From an uncultured Eubacteriales bacterium (GTDB lineage: Bacteria; Bacillota_A; Clostridia; Christensenellales; Aristaeellaceae): a stretch of 8,097 bases of DNA. Position 1 is the first letter of the stretch. Every line of letters begins with the position of its first letter. Position numbers and translations under genes: made by a program. This document shows positions 1 to 6,400 of the stretch, piece by piece. Below the pieces are notes generated by a model. That model worked only from the letters and a program-made list of their open reading frames with translations. It was not told where the DNA came from and did not search any database. Where the stretch lies: NCBI GenBank assembly GCA_902766515.1, contig CACXEB010000099.1, forward strand, positions 1 to 8,097, written 5' to 3'.

Positions 1-14
1 ACGGTGCTCCACAT
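1..14 (-). CDS. Start of a further gene, cut by the left edge (probable transporter subunit)
   Basis: On the minus strand an ATG at 14-12 is preceded, 10 bases upstream, by AAAGGAG (31-25), a full match to the ribosome binding site consensus. Only about four codons are visible (M-W-S-T), so the product cannot be recognised. The gene lies in the same direction and 105 bases downstream of the solute-binding protein, where branched-chain amino acid transporter operons commonly carry a LivH-type permease. That identity is inferred from context only. The strong RBS is the main evidence that the gene is real. Confidence 0.4.
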
Positions 15-57
15 GAGAGAAACGCTCCTTTGAAATGCAGATATCGCGTTTACGCAA

Positions 58-88
58 TGGCGGCGAGGGCTTGCAGCCCCCGCCGCCA
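58..88 (-). terminator. GC-rich intercistronic hairpin after the solute-binding protein gene
   Basis: The arms 58-70 and 76-88 pair over 13 positions around a 5-base loop. The single non-Watson-Crick position (66 with 80) is A-C on the plus strand but U-G, an allowed wobble, in the minus-strand RNA, so the stem is continuous in the direction of transcription. It begins 31 bases after the stop codon at 120-122. Only TTGCGT follows it, not a long U-tract, so it is more likely a leaky attenuator or a 3'-end stabiliser than a full terminator. Such hairpins often raise binding-protein output above that of the downstream permease genes. Confidence 0.55.
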
Positions 89-119
89 TACCTGTCATGG
101 ATTGGCTGCAGTCGATCGA

Positions 120-1271
120 TTAACCGACGGTCTGCTCGGTCACGAACTCCCAGTCGCCGGTCTCGTTGTTCACGGTCTTGACGTAGGCGGTGGTGCGCAC
201 GGCGTCGCCAGTGTCGTCAAACTCGATGTGGCCGGAAACGCCGTCATAGGTCACGGCGGGCAGGGCCTCCATCACGGCCTTGGGCTCGGTGCTGCCGGCG
301 GCCTTCAGGGCCTCCAGCGCCACGTAGTAGGCGTCGTAGCCCATCGCGGTGACGCCCGCGATGATGTCGTTGCCGCCGTTGTTGGTCAGCGCCTCGGCGT
401 CCTCGGCCAGCCAGGCCTTGAAGCCGTTGTCGAAGGTCTCGTTCGCGCCCTCCTGATAGAAGGTGGTCACGACGACCTTGACGCTGGTGCCCTTGGCGGC
501 GTTGGAGACCATGTTGCTGTCCAGGGTGTCGCCGCCCAGGATCGGGAAGGTCTTGCCCTGGCTGGACGCCTGCTCGACGATCTTCACGGCGTAGTCGATG
601 GAGACGGGGCAGAAGAACACCTGGGCCTCCAGCGCCTCGGCGGTGGTCAGGTAGGTGGTGAAGTCCGTGTTGTCCTTCGGGAAGGTCTGGGTCTCGCAGG
701 TGCCGCCCAGCGCTTCGAAGGCCTGCTTGAAGTAGGTCACCAGGCCCTGGTCATAGTCGTTGCCCAGCTCGCCCAGCGCGAAGGCCTTGGTGGCGCCCAG
801 CTCCTTGTAGGCGTAGTTGGCCAGGACCGTGCCCTGGAAGGGGTCCAGGAAGCACACGCGGAAGTAGTGGCTGTTGCCGGCGGTGACCTGAGGATTGGTG
901 CAGGTCAGGCCGATCGCGGGGATCTTGGCGTCCGCGAAATACTGGGAGCCGGCGATGGAGACGCCGGAGCCGTAGGAGCCCAGCACCACGCTCACGTTTT
1001 CGGATACCAGCTTCTGGGCGGCCGAGGGGGCCTTGTCCGTGGAGGAGCCGTTGTCCGCCATGACCAGTTCAACTTTGTACTCGACGCCGCCGATGGTGAC
1101 GGTAGGCGTCACGACGTTGGCGTACTGCACGCCGAGGGATTCCTGCTTGCCGCCGGCACCGGAGTCACCGGAAGCGGGCTCATACACGCCGATTTTGATC
1201 ACGTCTTCCGCCATCGCGAAAGCGGGTACCATCAGCGCCAATACCAACAGCCAGACCAATACTTTCTTCAT
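120..1271 (-). CDS. ABC transporter solute-binding protein, branched-chain amino acid (LivJ/LivK) type
   Basis: This is the extracytoplasmic receptor that captures a ligand, by family most often leucine, isoleucine, valine or another small amide or amino acid, and delivers it to LivHM/LivFG-type permease and ATPase subunits. The protein has 383 residues, normal for the family. Residues 1-21 form a signal peptide (MKK, a hydrophobic core, then A19-M20-A21 before E22), and the mature chain starts with the typical DVIKIGVYEP strand. Ligand-site features of the fold are visible: G98-S-Y-G-S-G, the segment I120-G-L-T-C-T-N-P-Q-V-T, Y136-F-R-V, G167-E-L-G-N-D-Y, and the C-terminal G347-H-I-E-F-D-D-T-G-D. 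I chose the ATG at 1271 because GGAG (1284-1281) lies 9 bases upstream; an upstream in-frame ATG at 1286 would overlap this RBS. There is no lipobox cysteine, unlike most Firmicute binding proteins. The exact substrate is not determinable here. Confidence 0.93.
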   Translation of the reverse strand: MKKVLVWLLVLALMVPAFAMAEDVIKIGVYEPASGDSGAGGKQESLGVQYANVVTPTVTIGGVEYKVELVMADNGSSTDKAPSAAQKLVSENVSVVLGSYGSGVSIAGSQYFADAKIPAIGLTCTNPQVTAGNSHYFRVCFLDPFQGTVLANYAYKELGATKAFALGELGNDYDQGLVTYFKQAFEALGGTCETQTFPKDNTDFTTYLTTAEALEAQVFFCPVSIDYAVKIVEQASSQGKTFPILGGDTLDSNMVSNAAKGTSVKVVVTTFYQEGANETFDNGFKAWLAEDAEALTNNGGNDIIAGVTAMGYDAYYVALEALKAAGSTEPKAVMEALPAVTYDGVSGHIEFDDTGDAVRTTAYVKTVNNETGDWEFVTEQTVG

Positions 1272-1312
1272 TTGTGCCATCTCCAATCTTTTAGTATGGG
1301 ATACCAGCCCCT

Positions 1313-1341
1313 ATCATACCGGTAATCGCCTGACGATTCAA
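1313..1341 (-). promoter_or_regulatory. Sigma-70/A-type promoter of the solute-binding protein gene
   Basis: On the minus strand TTGAAT (1341-1336) and TATGAT (1318-1313) are separated by exactly 17 bases, each matching the consensus at 5 of 6 positions or close to it. The region just upstream (about 1345-1380) is rich in T and A runs and could act as an UP element. The predicted start near 1306 leaves a leader of about 35 bases with the GGAG ribosome site. The promoter lies wholly in the 118-to-133-base gap after the GH18 gene, so the transporter gene appears to be transcribed independently. No clear terminator for the GH18 gene was found in this gap. Confidence 0.7.
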
Positions 1342-1404
1342 GACCGTAAAGAAATAAATGCAAAACAGATACAAAAGGGTTGGGGTGCGCAGAATGCGTT
1401 TCAT

Positions 1405-2526
1405 TCATGGTTTTGCTTTGCGATGGGTCCGCGTGATCATCGGCCAGTCGGCTTCCGGGCTGTCCCCGTGGATCTCCCAGATGATCAGGCCGCCGAGGTG
1501 ACGGGCTTTGATATAGTCCAGTTTCGCGTCCAGGGACGCCGCGCTCTCATAGGTGAAAAAGGTGAGGTGATCGTCGGAGGACGGATCGTCATTCCACAGC
1601 CAGGCGGCTTTTGCCTCCGGATCGTAGCCTGAATGCCATCCGGGGACGCCCTCCGGTACAGCGGCCTGCTCCAGCGCCTGCAGTTCGCGCCACCGCCGCG
1701 TGCTGTTCCGCAGGCTGACCGCCGGCGCTCCGACAGGGGTATCGGCGCGTTCCTTCATCTTCCAGCCATGGCTGTACAGTGGGCTTCCGATGGTGATCTT
1801 TCCACCTGGAACGCCCTGGTCAAGCAGGTACTGCACGGCCGTGTCCGCCGACAGGCTGCCGTACAGCGCTGTGTGGTGGCCGGTGCGCTCATCCCAGGGG
1901 CCCGCCAGGTCGTAGGTCATCAGGTTGATGCTGTCGACAGCGGGGTGCAGGGCGGCATAATCCTGGTGCGCCAGGATGGCAGGGACCGCCCCGGCGCATA
2001 CCGTCAGCATCCTGCAGCCGGGCCCGAAGTGCCCGTCCAGCGCTTTCCGGAGCTCCTGCAGGAGCAGGGTGTAATTGCTTTTGTCATCGCCCGTGACCGG
2101 GTTGCCTTCATTGCCGTCCTCGGGCTGCCGGGCTACGCCAGGGTATTCCCAGTCGATATCCAGCCCGGAGAGAAAGGGGTAGGCGTCCAGCGTCTCCAGG
2201 CAGCTTTGAATGAAGGAAGCCCGGCCTGCCGCTGTCGCCGCCATTTCGGAAAAGAAGCCGCAGTCGGCCCATCCGCCGACGGACAGCAGGATTTTCTTTC
2301 CCGGATACCGTTTCGCGCACGCCGCGTATTGGGGGAAATGCGCCTGGGGATTGCCCGGATCCGTATCCGCCCACGGATCAATGGGCACCAGCGCATATCC
2401 GCCGTCCCGCGGCGCGGCTTTCCAGAACGCGTGGCTGACGCAGTCCAGCCGGTCCCAGGGCAGGCGGCAGACCTGCGCCCCGCTGTCGGTACGGATATGC
2501 CAGTTCGGGAAATAGACAGTGACCAT
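1405..2526 (-). CDS. Glycoside hydrolase family 18 (chitinase-type) protein, no signal peptide
   Basis: GH18 enzymes cleave beta-1,4-linked N-acetylglucosamine chains (chitin, chito-oligosaccharides, sometimes peptidoglycan or N-glycan cores) by substrate-assisted catalysis. The 373-residue protein shows the TIM-barrel landmarks in order: strand 1 (M1-VTVYFPNW), K78-ILLSVGGW, the catalytic stretch S120-G-L-D-I-D-W-E-Y with acid E127 and aspartates D123 and D125, M203-T-Y-D206, S248-P-L-Y, and the final G346-LIIWEIHGD with W350. The segment around 250-325 looks like the chitinase insertion subdomain, so subfamily A is likely. The first aspartate of the DxxDxDxE motif is serine (S120). I start at ATG 2526: AGGAGG at 2537-2532 is 5 bases upstream, while the adjacent ATG at 2529 is only 2 bases away and an earlier in-frame ATG at 2619 lies upstream of the promoter. 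No signal peptide is visible, suggesting a cytoplasmic enzyme acting on imported oligosaccharides, or non-classical export. Confidence 0.92.
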   Translation of the reverse strand: MVTVYFPNWHIRTDSGAQVCRLPWDRLDCVSHAFWKAAPRDGGYALVPIDPWADTDPGNPQAHFPQYAACAKRYPGKKILLSVGGWADCGFFSEMAATAAGRASFIQSCLETLDAYPFLSGLDIDWEYPGVARQPEDGNEGNPVTGDDKSNYTLLLQELRKALDGHFGPGCRMLTVCAGAVPAILAHQDYAALHPAVDSINLMTYDLAGPWDERTGHHTALYGSLSADTAVQYLLDQGVPGGKITIGSPLYSHGWKMKERADTPVGAPAVSLRNSTRRWRELQALEQAAVPEGVPGWHSGYDPEAKAAWLWNDDPSSDDHLTFFTYESAASLDAKLDYIKARHLGGLIIWEIHGDSPEADWPMITRTHRKAKP

Positions 2527-2531
2527 CATTT

Positions 2532-2540
2532 CCTCCTTTT
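2532..2540 (-). promoter_or_regulatory. Ribosome binding site that fixes the GH18 start
   Basis: The minus strand reads AAAAGGAGG followed by AAATG and then ATG. The second of two tandem ATG codons (2526-2524) has the better 5-base spacing; the first (2529-2527) is 2 bases from the site. The longer open frame reaching an ATG at 2619 is excluded because that codon lies upstream of the -35 box. Confidence 0.85.
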
Positions 2541-2553
2541 GACGGATCGGCCG

Positions 2554-2569
2554 GACGGTCCGGACCGTC
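2554..2569. promoter_or_regulatory. Perfect 16-bp palindrome, probable operator for the GH18 gene
   Basis: GACGGTCCGGACCGTC is its own reverse complement over all 16 bases. It has no loop, so it is a poor RNA hairpin but a good site for a dimeric DNA-binding repressor. It sits at about +12 to +27 relative to the predicted start of the GH18 transcript, a usual position for roadblock repression. No regulator gene is visible in the window, so which protein would bind is unknown. Confidence 0.6.
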
Positions 2570-2586
2570 AGTTCCTGTTTGCCACC

Positions 2587-2615
2587 ATTATAGGGAGCGG
2601 AGGTCTGCGTGTCAA
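2587..2615 (-). promoter_or_regulatory. Perfect-consensus sigma-70/A promoter of the GH18 gene
   Basis: On the minus strand TTGACA (2615-2610) and TATAAT (2592-2587) are exact consensus hexamers separated by 17 bases. The predicted transcription start is an A near 2580, giving a leader of about 54 bases that holds the palindrome at 2554-2569 and the AAAAGGAGG ribosome site. A 12-of-12 promoter is expected to be strong, so tight control by repression is likely. Confidence 0.85.
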
Positions 2616-2645
2616 TCAAATCCTCGTATAAGAAGTATTTTCCTC

Positions 2646-2674
2646 TGGACGAAACCGCGCTGATATGGTATTAT
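2646..2674 (+). promoter_or_regulatory. Promoter of the AT-hook/coiled-coil protein and YciI unit
   Basis: TGGACG (2646-2651) and TATTAT (2669-2674) are 17 bases apart, and the -10 box is preceded by TG one base upstream (2666-2667), an extended -10 that compensates for the weaker -35. It points away from the GH18 promoter, with 30 bases between the two -35 boxes. The predicted start near 2681 leaves a short leader with AAGGAGG at 2692-2698. Confidence 0.55.
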
Positions 2675-2707
2675 TGGATAAAACAAAAAACAAGGAGGTA
2701 TGCCACC

Positions 2708-3043
2708 ATGCCAAGACCCAAGGGAAGCAAGAACAAGAAGACCATAGCGGGTGAGATCATCGCCCCGGTCGCCGCCGCTGTTGAGAATACCGAGGAAAAG
2801 ATCGCCGCGATCAACGCGGAGATCGCCGCGCTGGGCGAACAGCTGAAAGCGAAGAAAGCGGAACTGAAGGCCGCGCTGAAGGAAAAGGCCAAGGAAGAAA
2901 AGGCCGTGGCCAAACAGAAGGCAAAGGAAGCGGCCGAAGCAGCCGCCAAAAAGGCGGAAGAGGACAAGGCCAGGCTGCTGGAGGCACTGGCGGACAGCGG
3001 CAAAAGCATCGACGAGGTGCTTGCCTTCGTGAAGGGTGAATAA
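2708..3043 (+). CDS. Small AT-hook-like, Lys/Ala/Glu-rich coiled-coil protein of unknown function
   Basis: This is a 111-residue protein that I do not recognise as a named gene. The N-terminus, MPRPKGSKNKK, resembles an extended AT-hook (RPKGSKNKK), a minor-groove DNA-binding element. Residues about 27-95 are almost entirely Lys, Ala and Glu with a heptad pattern (I32, I35, I39, L42, L46, L53), predicting a long helical coiled coil, probably a dimer. The C-terminus has a separate short helix-like stretch, S97-G-K-S-I-D-E-V-L-A-F-V. There is no signal peptide or membrane segment, so it is cytoplasmic. The ATG at 2708 is chosen because AAGGAGG lies 9 bases upstream; the open frame extends to 2609, but that part overlaps both promoters. 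A nucleoid-associated or DNA-bridging role is an inference from composition. The YciI gene follows 26 bases downstream, probably cotranscribed. Confidence 0.85.
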   Translation: MPRPKGSKNKKTIAGEIIAPVAAAVENTEEKIAAINAEIAALGEQLKAKKAELKAALKEKAKEEKAVAKQKAKEAAEAAAKKAEEDKARLLEALADSGKSIDEVLAFVKGE

Positions 3044-3069
3044 TACTGTTTCCTGTTCGGAGAAATCAC

Positions 3070-3366
3070 ATGCAGTTTATCATCAAAGCCTATGATGGCC
3101 CGGACATGCTGGAAAAACGAATGGCAGTCCGCCCGCGCCACCTGGAAGGAATGGCGAAGCTGGGAAAGCACATCGTCGTTGCGGGCGGCCTGACGGACGA
3201 GAAAGGCCGGCTGAAAGGGTCCGCGCTGGTCGTTGATTTCGAAGACGAAGCCGGCGTCAAAGCGTACCTTGCCAGCGAACCGTACGTGGTCGAAGGCGTA
3301 TGGGCACAGATCACATGCGAGCCGATCAACGTCGTGCTGGTGAACGGAGAAAAGTATATCAAATGA
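3070..3366 (+). CDS. YciI family protein (YCII-related domain)
   Basis: This 98-residue protein is of normal length for the family, which adopts a small dimeric ferredoxin-like alpha/beta fold. The N-terminal strand followed by L14-E-K-R and R21-P-R-H24-L-E matches the family signature with its conserved histidine, and G39-G40 and the C-terminal E70-P-Y-V-V-E-G-V-W match the usual DPY/GV region, with Glu instead of Asp. Biochemical function is poorly known for most members; a His/Asp-based catalytic site has been proposed, and some relatives act in catabolism of aromatic compounds. GGAG at 3059-3062 is 7 bases from the start. It lies 26 bases after the coiled-coil gene with no terminator between, so they probably form one transcript ending at the hairpin 3422-3465. 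The protein is probably cytoplasmic. Confidence 0.9.
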   Translation: MQFIIKAYDGPDMLEKRMAVRPRHLEGMAKLGKHIVVAGGLTDEKGRLKGSALVVDFEDEAGVKAYLASEPYVVEGVWAQITCEPINVVLVNGEKYIK

Positions 3367-3421
3367 AGCCCGGATCATCTCCCGGGTTGAGGACGGGCCG
3401 ACAACTTCGTGTCCTGAACAA

Positions 3422-3465
3422 AAAACGCCGGAAAGCGGTTTGATATGACCGCTTTCCGGCGTTTT
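3422..3465. terminator. Bidirectional rho-independent terminator between convergent genes
   Basis: The arms 3422-3439 and 3448-3465 pair perfectly over 18 bases around an 8-base loop, with a GC-rich core (CGCCGGAAAGCGG). For the plus-strand unit the stem ends in TTTT. For the minus-strand surface protein gene, whose stop is only 17 bases away, the stem runs into TTTTTT (3425-3420), so it is the better terminator in that direction. It serves both the YciI unit and the giant gene. Confidence 0.92.
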
Positions 3466-3482
3466 CCCATGCTTGGTGTTTG

Positions 3483-6400
3483 TTATTCTTTGATGGCGTA
3501 CGGCAGGCCGAGGCTGCGCAGGCGGGCGGCGAGGGTGGGATCGTCCGGGATCAGCAGGACCGCGCCGGTGCCATTCAGGGCGTCCGGAGAGATCTCGGCG
3601 GGGCTGCCGTTCAGGATGATCTGTTTGAGGCAGACCGCTCCGTTGAAGGCGTCTGCCTGCATCGTCTGCAGCGCGCCGCCGGCGGTCACCGTATCCGCCG
3701 GGACGCCGGCAAAGGCCTCACTCTCAATGGCTGTCAGCTGGGCAGGCAGGACAAACGCCCGCCAGGCGCTGCCGTCCTCGACGGTGACCGTCAGCGAGGC
3801 CGTCAGGGCTTCGGGGGCATTTCCGCCCAGGATGATCGTCGCGGTGCCGGCGCCCAGCGCCTGCAGCCGGCCGGTTTCGTCGATGACCGCCACATCCGGG
3901 TCAGAGCTTTCCCAGGTCAGGGCGTAGGCCGCCTGGACGCGCTCCGGCGTGTTTTCTCCGTACACGGCCCAACCGGGCACGGTCACCGTCTGTCCCAGCG
4001 CCAGGGTCAGGCTGCTCAGGGAAAGGTTCGGGACCGGCCGGACAGCGACATCGTAGGCAAGTTCGAGGATGCCGGCAAAGCTGCCCTTGCCGGTCAGGAC
4101 GGCGGTATGCTCGCCCGGGGCGGGCTCCGCGTCCATGGCAACGGTGTAGTCGGTGCCGGGGATCAGTTCATACTCCTGCCAGGTCACACGGATCCGGGGC
4201 GCAGTCATGCCGAGATCTGTCCAGACGGTCTCCATCGGGTCGGCCTGCGTCTCGGACAGGTCGACCGCAGTGACATGGACGGGCAGTTCGACGGTCAGCG
4301 GCTCGTGCATGTGCGTCCATATCGTGGACAGGCTGATGACGGCCTCGCCCGGCTTCAGCGCGGTCAGCAGGCCGTTTTCGTCCACGGTCACGACCGTCGG
4401 GTCGGAGGAGGCATAATCCAGCGTCTGGATGGTGGCGTTCTGCGGCTCGAGAACGGGGGGCAGCTGCAGCGTATTGTATCCCGTCACCGCGGTCAGGGTG
4501 ATTTCGTCCTGCTCGACGCCGGGCAGGATGCCGGTCACCGGTTCGTAGATCATGACGGCGGCTTCATCGTAGCGTCCGCTGATCGCGGAAGCGCGGATGG
4601 TCGCGGTGCCGGCCGCGGCGCCGGTCAGCAGGCCGGTTTCATCAATGAGGGCCGCTTCGCTGACGGTCCAGATCGGCGCTTCGTCCTCCGCTTCGTCGGG
4701 CAGGATGACCGCGTCCAGCTGCCAGGCGTCGCCCACGGCCAGGTCCGCCGGGATGTTCGTCAGTATGACCTCTTCCGCGGGCACGCCGCGCACGGTCAGG
4801 GAGACCGCGGCGGTGAGGCCGTTGTCGGTGAGCGCCAGGACCGTGACGGTGCCGCGCTTCAGCGCGCGGACCAGCCCGTCCTCCACGATGGCCACGTCGG
4901 GGGCGCTGCTCTGCCAGGCGATGCCGCTGACGGCGTTTTCAGGCTGCAGCACGGCGCTCAGCGTCATGCTTTCGCCGATCGCCAGCGAATCGCTTTCCGC
5001 GATGATTTCAATGCTTTCCGGCTGGACGGCGTCCGGGTCGACGAAGGGATAGCCCTGCGCGGCCGCCCAGGTATGGGCGTAGCTGCCCAGCGTGCCGTAC
5101 AGCGTCAGCCCGGTGCCCGCGCCTGAGAAGGCGTTGTCCGCGATGGATGCCAGGCCGGCGCCCGTCTCGACGCGCGTCAGCGCCTTGCACATCTGGAAGG
5201 CGCCGCTGCCGACCTCGGTGACCTGGCTGCCCAGGGTGACGGCGGTCAGCGCCGTGCATCCTTCCGCCAGCCATGCCGGCACGTCCGTGTCAAGGACCAG
5301 GGTGGTCAGCGCGGCGCAGTTTTCCAGCGCGCCGCGGCCGACGCTGGTGACGGTCTCCGGCAGGGCCAGGGAAGTCAGGTGTTTGTGGCCGGAGAAGGCG
5401 TAGGGGGCAATCTTCGTGACGGAAGCGGGCAGGCCTGCGAAGGCCGCGTCTGCGGGAACCGCATACAGCACGGTTTCATCCGCGCTCATCAGGCAGCCGC
5501 TGACGGCCTTCAGCGCCGGGTTGTCCGCGCTGACGGTGATCACCTGAAGCCCGTCGGCGCCGCGCAGGATGCCGCTGCCGACGCTGTGGACGCCCGCGCC
5601 CAGGTGCAGGCTGACCAGGGCGTCACAGCCGCTGAAGCAGCCGTCGCCCAGGGTCAGCACCGCGTCCGGCACCGTGATCGCGGTGACGCCGGACAGGCCG
5701 GACAGCGCGCCGTCCGACAGCCCGGTGACCGGCAGGCTGTTGATCTCGCCGGGGATGGTGAGGACGGTTTCCGTGCCGGTGTAGCCGGTCACGGTGATGG
5801 CGCCGTCCGATTCCTCGAACTGCCAGTCCATCTCGCCCTCGAAGGTCCAGGCGGCGTACAGGCGGGTCGCCTGCAGCGGCATGGTATAGAAGCCGGTGTC
5901 GCTCAGCGCGGCGGGCGCCGTCAGCGCGGCGTCCAGGTACCAGCCGGCGAACGTCCAGCCCGTGCGCACGGGATCCGGCAGGCGCAGCTCGCCGCCGCCG
6001 GTCATCTGGCGGTCGCCGATGGACGCGCCGCCGTTGGTTTCAAAGCTCAGCAGATAGGTGGCGCGCTGGACGCCGTAGCCGTGCTGCTCCGCCCACGCGG
6101 CGGCATAGGTGTCCGCGTCGGCCAGGATCACGCCGTCATACCGTTCGCCGTCCAGGCTTTCCAGCGCGTGGTCGGCGATCTCCAGGACGCTGCCCGGAAT
6201 ATAGAGGGAGGTCACGGGGGCTTTCGCGCCGGCGAGGGCGTAATCGCCGATGGCCAGGAGCGGCTGCCCATAGAGGCTGGCCGGCAGGGTGATGCTGCCG
6301 CCCAGCCCGTTATAGCCTGTGATCCGGACGCCGGTATGCTCCGTTTCGCCTTCTGTCACGGTGCAGCTTTCGGTGGCGAAGACCGGCTCGCGGATCGCGT

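Noticed and set aside
30..1325. A 431-codon plus-strand open frame antisense to the solute-binding protein gene
   Set aside because: The protein is low-complexity Gly/Val/His-rich with no family resemblance, and the opposite strand encodes a complete, recognisable binding protein with RBS and promoter. High G+C removes stop codons from the antisense frame.
1269..1409. A 46-codon minus-strand open frame starting at an ATG that overlaps the GH18 stop and running to the start of the solute-binding protein gene
   Set aside because: It has no convincing RBS, spans the -35 and -10 boxes of the solute-binding protein promoter, and its peptide shows no recognisable feature.
2527..2619. N-terminal extension of the GH18 protein to the ATG at 2619
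   Set aside because: The ATG at 2619 is upstream of the perfect -35 box, so it would not be in the transcript; the extension has no homology-like features and a strong RBS sits before 2526.
1633..2631. A 332-codon plus-strand open frame antisense to the GH18 gene
   Set aside because: No plausible RBS or domain was seen, and it overlaps the full length of a confidently identified GH18 gene and its promoter.
2609..2707. N-terminal extension of the coiled-coil protein to 2609
   Set aside because: It runs through both divergent promoters and has no RBS. The AT-hook-like start at 2708 has a well-placed AAGGAGG.
3368..3384. Short CCCGG/CCGGG hairpin just after the YciI stop
   Set aside because: The stem is only 5-7 pairs with no U-tract, and a far stronger terminator lies at 3422-3465.
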